Assembly (NCBI RefSeq): GCF_003254585.1
Contig: NZ_QJGZ01000041.1
Span: forward strand, 62,001 to 126,000
Source: Flavobacterium sharifuzzamanii
GTDB lineage: Bacteria > Bacteroidota > Bacteroidia > Flavobacteriales > Flavobacteriaceae
Length of the DNA stretch: 64,000 nucleotides
Direction: 5' to 3'
The translations under genes and the position numbers were made by a program. Positions 8,836-17,538 of the stretch are shown here, one piece after another. Each line of letters begins with the position of its first letter. Positions within the stretch are counted from its first letter, which is position 1. Under the pieces are notes generated by a model that did no database searches, was not told where the DNA came from, and saw nothing but the letters and a program-made list of their open reading frames with translations.

Positions 8836-9867
8836 TTAAACTTTTTTATCATTATCAGTTAATGGAATCGCTGCCATACTAATTTTTTTACGGTCAATAT
8901 CTCTACCTAAAAGGATATTTTTCTCAGTATCGATTTCAACTTTCTCTAATTTCTGAGTGTAGTTGTTTTGGTTGATTACAGAATCTTTTTCAAATTCTCT
9001 TGGCCCTTCAATAACCCAGTCATCAACATTTTTATGATCAAAACGACAGCTGTTGCAGATAAACTCTTCCACTTCATGGTACTCGTCTTTACGACCAGTT
9101 ACACGCTGAATTTCTCCACCAAACATCCAAACTGTAGTTTTACCGCAACATCCAGGAGTTGTACATTCTCTGTGTGCGTTATAAGGTTTATTAAACCAAA
9201 CTCTTGATTTAAAACGGAAAGTTTTATCTGTTAAAGCTCCAACTGGGCAAACGTCAATCATGTTTCCAGAGAATTCATTGTCGATCGCTTTAGAAATTCC
9301 AGTTGAAATATTAGCGTGGTCACCACGATCTAATACTCCGTGAACTCTGTTGTCTGTTAATTGATCTGCAACTTGCACACATCTTTGGCATAAAATACAA
9401 CGGTTCATGTGAAGTTGAATATTTGGACCAATATCTTCTGGTTCAAATGTTCTTTTTTCTTCGATGTAACGTGATTTCGGATTTCCGTGCTCAAAACTTA
9501 AATTTTGTAAATCACATTCACCAGCTTGATCACAAATAGGGCAATCTAATGGGTGATTGATTAATAAAAATTCTGTTACAGATTTACGGGCTTCAGTTAC
9601 TCTTGCAGACGATTTACTGTTTACTTCCATACCATCCATACATCCTGTTACACAAGATGCCATTAATTTTGGCATTGGTCGTGGGTCAGCTTCACTTCCT
9701 TTAGAAACTTCAACTAAACAACAACGACATTTACCGCCGCTGCCTTTTAATTTTGAGTAATAGCACATGGCAGGCGGAACTAAATCTCCACCAATCATAC
9801 GTGCAGCCTGCAGGATCGTTGTTCCTGGTTCTACGTCTATACTTTGACCGTCTATGGTTACTTTCAT
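8836..9867 (-). CDS. nuoG: NADH-quinone oxidoreductase subunit G, short form
   Basis: The 343-residue protein has the complete N-terminal Fe-S half of NuoG: a 2Fe-2S domain (C35, C47, C50, C72), the His-Cys3 4Fe-4S motif H105-C109-C112-C118, and a 4Fe-4S motif C157-C160-C163 with C207. A further cysteine group (C235, C240, C241, C271, C274) resembles the N7 cluster region. The protein then ends, whereas E. coli NuoG continues to about 908 residues with a molybdopterin-oxidoreductase-like domain. The stop is 3 bp from nuoH, so this is not an accidental truncation. Short NuoG is known from Bacteroidota. Confidence 0.92.
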   Translation of the reverse strand: MKVTIDGQSIDVEPGTTILQAARMIGGDLVPPAMCYYSKLKGSGGKCRCCLVEVSKGSEADPRPMPKLMASCVTGCMDGMEVNSKSSARVTEARKSVTEFLLINHPLDCPICDQAGECDLQNLSFEHGNPKSRYIEEKRTFEPEDIGPNIQLHMNRCILCQRCVQVADQLTDNRVHGVLDRGDHANISTGISKAIDNEFSGNMIDVCPVGALTDKTFRFKSRVWFNKPYNAHRECTTPGCCGKTTVWMFGGEIQRVTGRKDEYHEVEEFICNSCRFDHKNVDDWVIEGPREFEKDSVINQNNYTQKLEKVEIDTEKNILLGRDIDRKKISMAAIPLTDNDKKV

Positions 9868-9887
9868 CTCTTAATTTTGTTTTTTTA

Positions 9888-9946
9888 GTTTCAGGTTTCA
9901 TGTTTCAGGTTTTAACCTAAAACTAAAAAAACTTGAAACTTGAAAC
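9888..9946. repeat. Heptamer repeat element between nuoF and nuoG
   Basis: Four consecutive 7-bp words of the form GTTTCAG/GTTTCAT run in register from 888 to 915, followed by looser words (CCTAAAA, CTAAAAA) and two copies of CTTGAAA (932-945), the reverse complement of the first word type. The 171-bp gap holds no gene. The arms could pair in RNA. Similar elements with the same 7-bp period are at 14371, 26785, 31291, 36327 and 56642. Confidence 0.75.
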
Positions 9947-10038
9947 TATTTTAAACTTTTTTGTTGAAAGTCGGAATATTCAAAAGAGTTGCTGTCCTTT
10001 TTAATATTTTTAACTTTATAACTTTCTGCTATATATTC

Positions 10039-11409
10039 TTATACGATTGCTTTACCGCCAACTAAATGCTTAACTTGTGAGAAAGGCTCGGCAACAAAGT
10101 GATCTCTATTTTTAATTTTTTCTGGAAAACGAACGTGATATTCGAATTCATCTCTAAAGTGACGAATTGCAGCTGCTACTGGCCAAGAAGCTGCGTCTCC
10201 TAGAGGACAGATTGTGTTTCCTTCAATTTTACTTTGAATGCTCCACAATAATTCGATATCTTCTTCACGGCCTTGACCGTTTTCAATTCTCCATAAGATT
10301 TTTTCCAACCATCCTGTTCCTTCACGGCATGGTGTACATTGTCCGCAAGATTCATGGTGGTAAAAACGAGCAAAGTTCCAAGTGTTTCTTACGACACAAG
10401 CAGTATCGTTGTAAACAATAAATCCTCCAGAACCTAACATAGATCCGGTAGCAAAACCACCATCACTTAAAGATTCGTAAGTCATTAATCTGTCTTCGCC
10501 ATTTGCTGTTTTGAAAATCAAGTCAGCAGGTAAGATTGGCACAGAAGAACCTCCTGGTACAAATGCTTTTAATGGACGATCAGAAGACATTCCTCCTAAA
10601 TATTCATCAGAATTCATGAATTCGTCAACACTTAAGCCTAATTCAATTTCGTAAACACCAGGATTTTTGATATGTCCTGAAGCAGAAATTAATTTAGTTC
10701 CAGTAGAACGTCCAATTCCAATTTTAGCATAATCATCACCAGAATTGTTTACAATCCAAGGAACAGTAGCAATTGTTTCAACATTGTTTACCACAGTTGG
10801 ATTTGCCCAAAGACCAGAAACCGCTGGGAAAGGTGGTTTAATACGAGGGTTTCCTCTTTTACCTTCCAATGATTCGATTAATGCTGTTTCTTCTCCACAG
10901 ATATAAGCTCCAGCTCCACAGTGAACGTGAAGTTCTAGATCATAACCTGATCCTAATATGTTTTTTCCTAACCATCCGGCAGCTTTTGCTTCGGCGATTG
11001 CTCTTTCTAAGATTTTGAAAACCCACATATATTCTCCACGAATGTAGATATAAGATAGGTTAGCGCCTAAAGCGTAGCTAGAAGTAATCATTCCTTCGAT
11101 CAATAAGTGAGGAATATATTCCATCAAGAATCGATCTTTGAATGTTCCAGGCTCAGATTCGTCGGCATTACAAACTAAGTGTCTTGGTCTTCCTGATTTT
11201 TTATCAATAAAGCTCCATTTCATTCCAGCAGGGAAACCTGCACCACCACGACCACGTAATCCTGATTTTTTTACTTCCTCAGTTACTTCGTCTGGAGTTA
11301 ATGTTTTTAAAGCTTTTTCTACTGAGGCATAACCACCATTTTGGCGATACACTTCGTAGGTTTTAATTCCAGGAATATTGATTTTATCTAATAATATTTT
11401 TTGTGACAT
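10039..11409 (-). CDS. nuoF: NADH-quinone oxidoreductase subunit F (NADH, FMN, 4Fe-4S)
   Basis: The 456-residue subunit oxidises NADH through FMN and passes electrons to a 4Fe-4S cluster (N3). GLRGRGGAGFPAGMKW is the NADH/FMN-binding glycine-rich motif, and ESCGQCTPCREGTGW supplies three of the four N3 cysteines, with the fourth in NTICPLGDA near the C-terminus. The length fits E. coli NuoF (445). It starts one base after the nuoE stop; behind it lies a 171-bp gap with a heptamer repeat before nuoG. Confidence 0.96.
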   Translation of the reverse strand: MSQKILLDKINIPGIKTYEVYRQNGGYASVEKALKTLTPDEVTEEVKKSGLRGRGGAGFPAGMKWSFIDKKSGRPRHLVCNADESEPGTFKDRFLMEYIPHLLIEGMITSSYALGANLSYIYIRGEYMWVFKILERAIAEAKAAGWLGKNILGSGYDLELHVHCGAGAYICGEETALIESLEGKRGNPRIKPPFPAVSGLWANPTVVNNVETIATVPWIVNNSGDDYAKIGIGRSTGTKLISASGHIKNPGVYEIELGLSVDEFMNSDEYLGGMSSDRPLKAFVPGGSSVPILPADLIFKTANGEDRLMTYESLSDGGFATGSMLGSGGFIVYNDTACVVRNTWNFARFYHHESCGQCTPCREGTGWLEKILWRIENGQGREEDIELLWSIQSKIEGNTICPLGDAASWPVAAAIRHFRDEFEYHVRFPEKIKNRDHFVAEPFSQVKHLVGGKAIV

Positions 11410-11410
11410 C

Positions 11411-11941
11411 TTATTTATCGTGTAATATTATTTTATCATCTCTACAATCAGCAATAATCTGATCGATTTTTTCTTCTGTTAGTTTTTCTTTGTAGAAATC
11501 TCCCAATTGCATCATTGGAGCGTATCCGCAAGCACCTAAACATTCTACACCAGCAATGGTAAACATTCCGTCTGGAGTTGTTTCTCCCATTTTAATGCCT
11601 AATTTTTCAGAAGTATAATCCATCAAATCTTCGGCACCTCTTAAACAACAGCAAGAAGTTTGGCAGAATTCAAACATATACTTACCAATTGGCTTCTGGT
11701 TGAACATTGTATAGAAAGTTACCACTTCATAAACCTCAATTGGTTTTATCTGAAGAATTTCGGCAACTTTATCTTGCAATTCAATACTAAGCCAGTTGTT
11801 ATGTGCATCCTGAACTTCGTGCAAAACAGGCAATAAAGCCGATTTTTGTTTGCCCTCAGGATAATGACTAATCAATTCATTGATGCGGTTCATCAATGCC
11901 TCGGTCATATTTATTTCTTGTTTGTAATGTTTTCTTTCCAT
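11411..11941 (-). CDS. nuoE: NADH-quinone oxidoreductase subunit E (2Fe-2S)
   Basis: The thioredoxin-fold 2Fe-2S subunit has ligands in CQTSCC and ECLGACG. A start at 11941 (MERKHYKQEIN, 176 residues) is preferred over the in-frame ATG at 11962, because the seven extra codons come from the start of a short octamer repeat (CACAAAGG words) in the nuoD/nuoE gap. A later ATG at residue 12 (MTEALMNRI) is also possible. The subunit pairs with NuoF in the NADH-oxidising tip of complex I. Confidence 0.93.
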   Translation of the reverse strand: MERKHYKQEINMTEALMNRINELISHYPEGKQKSALLPVLHEVQDAHNNWLSIELQDKVAEILQIKPIEVYEVVTFYTMFNQKPIGKYMFEFCQTSCCCLRGAEDLMDYTSEKLGIKMGETTPDGMFTIAGVECLGACGYAPMMQLGDFYKEKLTEEKIDQIIADCRDDKIILHDK

Positions 11942-11957
11942 TTTATTCTTGTTTTGC

Positions 11958-11981
11958 CACAAAGGCGCAAAGGCACAAATT
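11958..11981. repeat. Three tandem octamers (CACAAAGG type)
   Basis: CACAAAGG, CGCAAAGG and CACAAATT follow one another without a gap between nuoD and nuoE. The reverse complement of the same word family, CTTTGTGC, is found as three tandem copies at 20506-20529. A small imperfect hairpin around CCGAT/ATCGG follows at about 11999-12013. Confidence 0.6.
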
Positions 11982-12031
11982 TTTTAATCTAAATTCTTCC
12001 CGATTGCCATCGGAACTAAAATCTAAATTTT

Positions 12032-13270
12032 TTAGGCGTCTAATTCTCCTGCAATTACGTTCAAACTTGAAAGGATGATAATTGCATCAGAAAGCATGGC
12101 ACCTTTAATCATTTCTGGGAATGCTTGATAATAAATAAAGCAAGGTCTTCTGAAATGTAATCTATATGGAGTTCTACTTCCGTCTGTTACTAAATAAAAA
12201 CCAAGTTCTCCATTTCCTCCTTCTACAGGGTGATAGATTTCTGCAACTGGTACAGGAACTTCTCCCATTACGATCTTAAAGTGATAAATTAAAGATTCCA
12301 TAGAAGTGTAAACATCTTCTTTTGGAGGAAGGTAGTAATCTGGAACTTCAGCATGATATTCGTTTCCTGGAGGCATTTTTTCTAATGCCTGACGAATAAT
12401 GCTTAAACTTTCCCAAACTTCAGCATTACGAACACAGAAACGATCGTAAGTATCTCCTGATTTTCCAACAGGAACAATAAAATCGAAATCTTCGTAAGAT
12501 GAGTAAGGTTGTGCTACACGTACGTCGTAGTCAACCCCTGCAGCACGTAAGTTTGGACCTGTAAATCCGTAAGCCATTGCTTTTTCAGCAGTGATTCCAC
12601 CTACATTTACAGTTCTATCAAGGAAAATTCTATTTCTTTCGAATAAGTTTTGGAATTCTTGCCAAACTGGTGGGAATTCTTCTAGGAATTTATCTAGTTT
12701 TTTGAAAACTTCTGGAGACCAGTCTCTTTCAAAACCACCGATTCTTCCCATATTTGTAGTCAAACGAGCTCCACAAATTTCTTCGTAGATTTCGTAGATT
12801 TTTTCTCTAAATTGAAATACGTATAAGAAACCAGTATACGCACCAGTATCTACACCTAAAATCCCGTTACAGATAATGTGATCTGTAATACGAGCCAGCT
12901 CCATAACGATAACTCTTAAATATTGTGCTCTTTTTGGAACTTCAATACCTAATAGTTTTTCTACAGTCATCCACCATCCCATATTATTAATAGGAGATGA
13001 ACAATAGTTCATACGGTCTGTAAGAGGTGTAATTTGGTAAAAAGGACGATTTTCTGCAATTTTTTCAAATGCTCTGTGGATGTAACCAATAGTTGGCTCA
13101 GCCTCAAGAATTTTTTCACCATCCATCAATAAGATATTTTGAAAAATACCGTGTGTTGCAGGGTGAGTTGGACCTAAATTCAGTACAGAAAGTTCGCTTC
13201 CGTCGTCGTTTAGTCTCTCCTTAATTATTTTAGCATAACGATGCTCTGGTGGTAATAATAGTTCTGACAT
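12032..13270 (-). CDS. nuoD: NADH-quinone oxidoreductase subunit D
   Basis: The 412-residue 49-kDa-type subunit lines the quinone pocket with NuoB. LGPTHPATHG carries the conserved quinone-site histidine, and the rest matches the NiFe-hydrogenase-related fold without the metal-binding cysteines. It is separate from nuoC, unlike the fused nuoCD of E. coli. It starts 21 bp after nuoC; the gap to nuoE contains octamer repeats. Confidence 0.95.
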   Translation of the reverse strand: MSELLLPPEHRYAKIIKERLNDDGSELSVLNLGPTHPATHGIFQNILLMDGEKILEAEPTIGYIHRAFEKIAENRPFYQITPLTDRMNYCSSPINNMGWWMTVEKLLGIEVPKRAQYLRVIVMELARITDHIICNGILGVDTGAYTGFLYVFQFREKIYEIYEEICGARLTTNMGRIGGFERDWSPEVFKKLDKFLEEFPPVWQEFQNLFERNRIFLDRTVNVGGITAEKAMAYGFTGPNLRAAGVDYDVRVAQPYSSYEDFDFIVPVGKSGDTYDRFCVRNAEVWESLSIIRQALEKMPPGNEYHAEVPDYYLPPKEDVYTSMESLIYHFKIVMGEVPVPVAEIYHPVEGGNGELGFYLVTDGSRTPYRLHFRRPCFIYYQAFPEMIKGAMLSDAIIILSSLNVIAGELDA

Positions 13271-13291
13271 TTTATAATGTTGAATTATTTT

Positions 13292-13813
13292 TTAGCAATT
13301 TGATGTTGTTCTTCCGAAGAATCTATCATCCTTATCTGTTCTTCCGCTGTCTTCCATTGGGAATTCTTTTCTCATTGGGTGAGACTGCATTTCGTCCATA
13401 TTTAAAATACGTTTCAATTGAGGATGTCCTATAAAGTCAATCCCGTAGAAATCGAAAGTTTCTCTTTCCATCCAGTTAGAAGACAAGAAAATATTTGAAA
13501 CTGTTTTGATTTCTGGTTTTTCGCCGTTTAAGAAAACTTTGATTTTTAATCTTTTGTTTTCGTACCAGTTATGTAAATGGTAAACAACTGCAAACTGACG
13601 TTCTGTTTCGTTATCTGGATAATGAATTCCGCATAAATCAGTTAAGAAATGAAAACGTAATTCTGGATCGTTTTTTAGGAATAGAATCAGGGGCGTGATT
13701 TTATCAGCCGAAGCTTCTAAAGAAAAAATATCTCTTTCTTGCTGAAAGTTAAAAACATCATTATTAAATGTTTCTACAAGTTTGTCTTGAATTTGGGTAT
13801 TTTCTAAGGCCAT
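13292..13813 (-). CDS. nuoC: NADH-quinone oxidoreductase subunit C
   Basis: The 173-residue 30-kDa-type subunit of the peripheral arm has the family signature ERETFDFYGIDFIGHPQLKRIL (shown in part: DFYGIDFIGHPQLKRIL). It has no cofactor and stabilises the NuoD/NuoB region. It begins one base after the nuoB stop codon. Confidence 0.94.
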   Translation of the reverse strand: MALENTQIQDKLVETFNNDVFNFQQERDIFSLEASADKITPLILFLKNDPELRFHFLTDLCGIHYPDNETERQFAVVYHLHNWYENKRLKIKVFLNGEKPEIKTVSNIFLSSNWMERETFDFYGIDFIGHPQLKRILNMDEMQSHPMRKEFPMEDSGRTDKDDRFFGRTTSNC

Positions 13814-13814
13814 C

Positions 13815-14363
13815 TTATGAGATATTATATGAAGCTAATAATTCTTGGTATTCTGGAGAGCTTCTTCTTCTTACAGATTCACTTTTAACTAAGTCTTGTA
13901 GTCTCATAACTCCATCAACAATTTGTTCTGGTCTTGGTGGGCATCCTGGCACATAAACGTCAACAGGAATTACTTTATCAATTCCTTGAAGAACAGAGTA
14001 AGTATCAAAAACCCCTCCTGAAGAAGCGCATGCCCCAACAGCTATTACCCAGCGAGGTTCAGACATTTGTTCGTAAACTTGTCTCAAAATAGGAGCCATT
14101 TTTTTAGAAATAGTTCCCATTACTAATAACATATCGGCTTGTCTAGGCGAGAAACTCACACGCTCAGAACCAAATCGAGCTAAGTCATAGTGAGATGCCA
14201 TTGTTGCCATGAATTCGATACCACAGCATGAAGTCGCGAAAGGAAGCGGCCATAATGAGTTGGCTCTTGCTAAACCAACAACATCACTAAGTTTTGTAGC
14301 GAAGAAACCTTCACCAGTAACTCCTTCTGGGGGCGCAACCATATTTACTTTTGAATCGCTCAT
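13815..14363 (-). CDS. nuoB: NADH-quinone oxidoreductase subunit B (4Fe-4S N2)
   Basis: The 182-residue subunit holds the terminal cluster N2. The tandem cysteines are in ATSCCGIEFM, with further ligands in VGACASSGG and PGCPPRPE. The length is normal for NuoB without the long N-terminal extension of some species. A 156-bp gap containing a heptamer repeat element separates it from nuoA. Confidence 0.95.
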   Translation of the reverse strand: MSDSKVNMVAPPEGVTGEGFFATKLSDVVGLARANSLWPLPFATSCCGIEFMATMASHYDLARFGSERVSFSPRQADMLLVMGTISKKMAPILRQVYEQMSEPRWVIAVGACASSGGVFDTYSVLQGIDKVIPVDVYVPGCPPRPEQIVDGVMRLQDLVKSESVRRRSSPEYQELLASYNIS

Positions 14364-14370
14364 TTTATTT

Positions 14371-14518
14371 TAGATTGTAGATTTCAGATTTTAGATTTTT
14401 GATCTTGGAACCGAAATCAATATTTTAAAATTCAATATTGTGTTTTGAGAAATTATTTTTCAAATCTAAAATTCTAAATCAAGTAATCTAAAATCCGAAA
14501 TCTGAAATCTAAAATCAT
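14371..14518. repeat. Heptamer repeat element with inverted arms between nuoA and nuoB
   Basis: Five 7-bp words of TAGATTT type run in exact register at 14371-14405. After a 56-bp spacer come words of the complementary AAATCTA type, of which 484-518 are five more in exact register (for example AAATCTG, AAATCTA). The two arms are inverted and could pair in the nuo transcript. The word family also occurs as a single arm at 31291-31332. Confidence 0.8.
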
Positions 14519-14519
14519 A

Positions 14520-14885
14520 TTATTCCCACTCTAATGCTTTCTTTTTGATGATATAAAAGAAACCAACCAAAAGCAAAGACATGAAAACTAACATTTTTAA
14601 CATTCCTTCAATTCCTAAGTCTTTGAAGTTTACTGCCCATGGATAAAGGAAAATAACCTCTACATCGAACAATACAAACAAAATGGCAACTAAGAAGTAT
14701 TTTACAGAAAAAGGAATACGGGCGTTACCAACAGATTCGATACCGCATTCGAAGTTTTGATCTTTAACTTCAGAGGATCTTTTTGGTCCTAATTTCCCAG
14801 AAATGATGATTGTTCCTACCACAAAACCAACAGCTAGAATAAACTGCATTAAAATAGGAATGTAACTGTATTGATCTGATTGCAT
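14520..14885 (-). CDS. nuoA: NADH-quinone oxidoreductase subunit A
   Basis: The 121-residue, three-helix subunit has the hallmark FECGIES loop, which carries a conserved cysteine at the quinone-site entrance. The start at 14885 (MQSDQYSY) is chosen because the in-frame ATG at 14948 lies inside the -33 box of the likely operon promoter, so a longer product would not be on the message. This is the first gene of the nuo operon. Confidence 0.94.
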   Translation of the reverse strand: MQSDQYSYIPILMQFILAVGFVVGTIIISGKLGPKRSSEVKDQNFECGIESVGNARIPFSVKYFLVAILFVLFDVEVIFLYPWAVNFKDLGIEGMLKMLVFMSLLLVGFFYIIKKKALEWE

Positions 14886-14917
14886 AAACTTAGATTTTAT
14901 ACTTAAAAAATGAGCCA

Positions 14918-14948
14918 CAAAGATAACTTGGAAGTCTGTAAAACACAA
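14918..14948 (-). promoter_or_regulatory. Promoter of the nuo operon
   Basis: On the minus strand TTG (946-948), a 20-bp spacer and TATCTTTG (918-925) match TTG-N17-23-TAnnTTTG. The nuoA start codon follows 32 bp beyond the -7 box. Confidence 0.65.
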
Positions 14949-15050
14949 GTTAAAAAAGGATTTAAGTAGGGTGCAAAACCGTGTTTATGTCTAATTTTTA
15001 TTCATTATAAATAACATTGCGTTATTTTAATATTTTTTTAAGAAATGGGT

Positions 15051-15081
15051 AAAAAAAAACGTCCCGAATACTTCGGGACGT
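15051..15081 (-). terminator. Terminator of the cold-shock gene
   Basis: A perfect 10-bp GC-rich stem (ACGTCCCGAA, 15059-15068, with 15072-15081, 3-nt loop) is followed on the minus strand by a T run from the A tract at 15051-15059. Confidence 0.9.
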
Positions 15082-15128
15082 CTTCTGAGACCATTCAGAG
15101 GCAAAAAAAATAAATTGCTATATTTTTC

Positions 15129-15323
15129 TTAGATTACTGCTACTTTAGCAGCAACTTTCCCTTTTCTTCCTTCTTCTTCTTCATAGCTTACACGGTCACC
15201 TTCGCGTAATTCTTCCGCGTTAATTCCTGAAGCGTGAACGAAGATGTCCTTTCCTGTTTCTTCGTCTGTAATGAATCCATAACCTTTAGATTCATTGAAA
15301 AATTTTACTGTACCTGTACGCAT
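15129..15323 (-). CDS. Cold-shock domain protein
   Basis: The 64-residue product is a single OB-fold cold-shock domain with both RNA-binding motifs: KGYGFI (RNP1) and DIFVHAS (RNP2). Such proteins bind single-stranded RNA and act as RNA chaperones in the cytoplasm. It is monocistronic with its own terminator. A TACATTTG -7 element lies on the minus strand at 15352-15359; the nearest TTG (15375-15377) is only 15 bp from it, so the promoter call is tentative. The upstream gap up to aspS holds the aspS terminator and no convincing gene. Confidence 0.95.
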   Translation of the reverse strand: MRTGTVKFFNESKGYGFITDEETGKDIFVHASGINAEELREGDRVSYEEEEGRKGKVAAKVAVI

Positions 15324-15570
15324 TTGTAATGTAATAATAATTTATAATAAACAAATGTAATATATAAAATCATACAAAAGACATATACGTGTTAATTTTT
15401 TGTAAAAATTATTGATTTACAGTGTTTTTACGCGGTTTATTGCATCAATTTGTTTATAAAATACCATAATTTGCGAATCATTAATTGTAGGAATATGAAA
15501 ATATAGCAATTGTAAGAATATGATAATTCAAAAAAATATCTCCTAAGATTTTTCTTAACATTTGTGTAAA

Positions 15571-15606
15571 ACAAAAAAGCAGCTGAAATTTCAGCTGCTT
15601 TTTTGT
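15571..15606. terminator. Terminator after aspS
   Basis: A perfect 36-bp palindrome (core GCAGCTGAAA and its complement) flanked by A and T tracts lies 24 bp beyond the aspS stop codon. Its symmetry would let it work in both directions, but only aspS runs into it. Confidence 0.9.
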
Positions 15607-15629
15607 TTTTTATGATTAATTTACTGCAA

Positions 15630-17381
15630 TTAAGCAATATCAACTTTAATTTTAAGTTCTTTTAATTGTGCATCATCAATTGCGGCAGGAGCATCAATCA
15701 TAACATCGCGTCCTGAATTATTTTTCGGGAAAGCAATAAAATCTCTAATAGTTTCCTGACCTCCTAAAATTGCAACTAATCTATCCAAACCAAAAGCTAA
15801 TCCTCCGTGAGGTGGTGCTCCAAATTGGAAAGCATCCATTAAGAAACCGAATTGGGCTTTTGCTTCTTCTTCAGTAAATCCTAAATATTTGAACATTAAT
15901 TGTTGTGTCGCTTTATCGTGAATACGAATAGATCCACCTCCAATTTCGTTTCCGTTCAAAACCATATCGTATGCGTTTGCGCGAACTTTTCCTGGTTCAG
16001 TTTCCAATAACGCCATGTCTTCTGGTTTTGGAGAAGTAAAAGGGTGGTGCATTGCATGATAACGTCCACTTTCTTCGTCAAGTTCCAGTAATGGAAAATC
16101 AACAACCCAAAGTGGTGCAAATTCTTCTGGATTTCGCAACCCTAAACGAGTAGCCAATTCCATACGTAAAGCAGAAAGTTGTGCGCGTGTTTTGTTTGCT
16201 GGGCCAGAAAGAACGAAAATCATATCTCCAGGATTTGCTTCTGTCGCTTTTGCCCAATTTGCCAAATCATCATTATCGTAGAATTTATCTACAGATGATT
16301 TGAAAGTTCCATCTTCGTTACATTTTACGTAAACCATTCCAGATGCGCCAACTTGTGGACGTTTCACCCAGTCAATTAATCCGTCGATTTCTTTACGGGT
16401 ATAATTTCCTGCTCCAGGAACTGCAATTCCCACAACTAATTCAGCTGCATTGAATACAGGGAATTCTTTATGTTGTGCAAATTCGTTTAATTCTCCAAAC
16501 TTCATTCCGAAACGAATGTCCGGTTTGTCGTTTCCGTATGTTTTCATAGCATAGTCGTAGGTAATTCTTGGGAATTTATCTACTTCAATGCCTTTAATTT
16601 CTTTTAATAAATGTCTTGTCAAACCTTCAAAGATATTCAAGATATCTTCTTGTTCAACAAATGCCATTTCACAGTCAATTTGTGTAAACTCTGGCTGACG
16701 GTCTGCACGTAAATCTTCGTCACGGAAACATTTCACGATTTGGAAATATTTATCCATTCCACCTACCATCAATAATTGTTTAAAAGTCTGTGGAGATTGT
16801 GGCAATGCATAAAACTGTCCTTCATTCATACGGCTTGGTACCACGAAATCTCTTGCTCCTTCTGGAGTTGACTTGATTAAGTAAGGTGTTTCAACTTCGC
16901 AGAAATCTAAATCAGAAAGATATTTACGAACTTCCATCGCTACTTTATGGCGGAATAATAAACTGTTTTTTACAGGATTTCTTCTGATATCTAAATAACG
17001 ATATTTCATTCTGATGTCTTCTCCACCGTCAGTTTCGTCTTCAATTGTAAATGGAGGAGTAATTGCTGAGTTTAAAATCGTTAATTCAGAAACTAAAATT
17101 TCGATCTCACCCGTTGGAATATTTTTGTTTTTAGCTTCACGCTCAATAACAGTTCCTTTTACTTGAATTACAAATTCTCTTCCAAGAGTTTTAGCCAATT
17201 CAAAAACAGTTTTATCGGTACGACTTTCGTCGAAAATAAGTTGTGTAATTCCGTAACGGTCGCGTAGATCGACCCAATTCATAAATCCTTTATCACGTGA
17301 TTTTTGAACCCAGCCCGCAAGTGTAACTTCGGTATTAATATTTGAAGCGTTTAATTCGCCACAATTATGACTTCTATACAT
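15630..17381 (-). CDS. aspS: Aspartate-tRNA ligase
   Basis: The product charges tRNA-Asp in the cytoplasm. It has an N-terminal OB-fold anticodon-binding domain (VTLAGWVQKSRDKGFMNWVDLRD), class II motifs (FRDEDLRADRQPEFTQID is motif 2; GLAFGLDRLVAIL is motif 3) and the bacterial GAD insertion between them. The start at 17381 (MYRSHNCGEL) is chosen because the homologous part begins there; the in-frame ATG 33 bp upstream adds a non-family leader. At 583 residues it matches E. coli AspRS (590). Confidence 0.95.
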   Translation of the reverse strand: MYRSHNCGELNASNINTEVTLAGWVQKSRDKGFMNWVDLRDRYGITQLIFDESRTDKTVFELAKTLGREFVIQVKGTVIEREAKNKNIPTGEIEILVSELTILNSAITPPFTIEDETDGGEDIRMKYRYLDIRRNPVKNSLLFRHKVAMEVRKYLSDLDFCEVETPYLIKSTPEGARDFVVPSRMNEGQFYALPQSPQTFKQLLMVGGMDKYFQIVKCFRDEDLRADRQPEFTQIDCEMAFVEQEDILNIFEGLTRHLLKEIKGIEVDKFPRITYDYAMKTYGNDKPDIRFGMKFGELNEFAQHKEFPVFNAAELVVGIAVPGAGNYTRKEIDGLIDWVKRPQVGASGMVYVKCNEDGTFKSSVDKFYDNDDLANWAKATEANPGDMIFVLSGPANKTRAQLSALRMELATRLGLRNPEEFAPLWVVDFPLLELDEESGRYHAMHHPFTSPKPEDMALLETEPGKVRANAYDMVLNGNEIGGGSIRIHDKATQQLMFKYLGFTEEEAKAQFGFLMDAFQFGAPPHGGLAFGLDRLVAILGGQETIRDFIAFPKNNSGRDVMIDAPAAIDDAQLKELKIKVDIA

Positions 17382-17538
17382 AATCAAAATTTTAGACTGC
17401 AAAAGTAAATACAAAATTCAAGATAATATAGTAAAGTGATAAGTTGATTCATAATAATTTCAAATAAATTGTTAATTGTGAAAATCCGAAGCTTTAATTT
17501 CTTTAGTTTTGATTATCTAAAAACTAATCATAATACCT

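Noticed and set aside
8836..9867. NuoG as a frameshifted or broken gene
   Set aside because: The frame is open, all Fe-S motifs are intact, and the stop codon is followed by nuoH after 3 bp, leaving no room for lost sequence.
14886..14948. A 21-codon N-terminal extension of nuoA
   Set aside because: Its ATG lies within the -33 element of the operon promoter, so it would not be transcribed.
15437..15643. A 68-codon minus-strand frame between the cold-shock gene and aspS
   Set aside because: It runs through the aspS terminator palindrome, has no family pattern and reads from AT-rich sequence.
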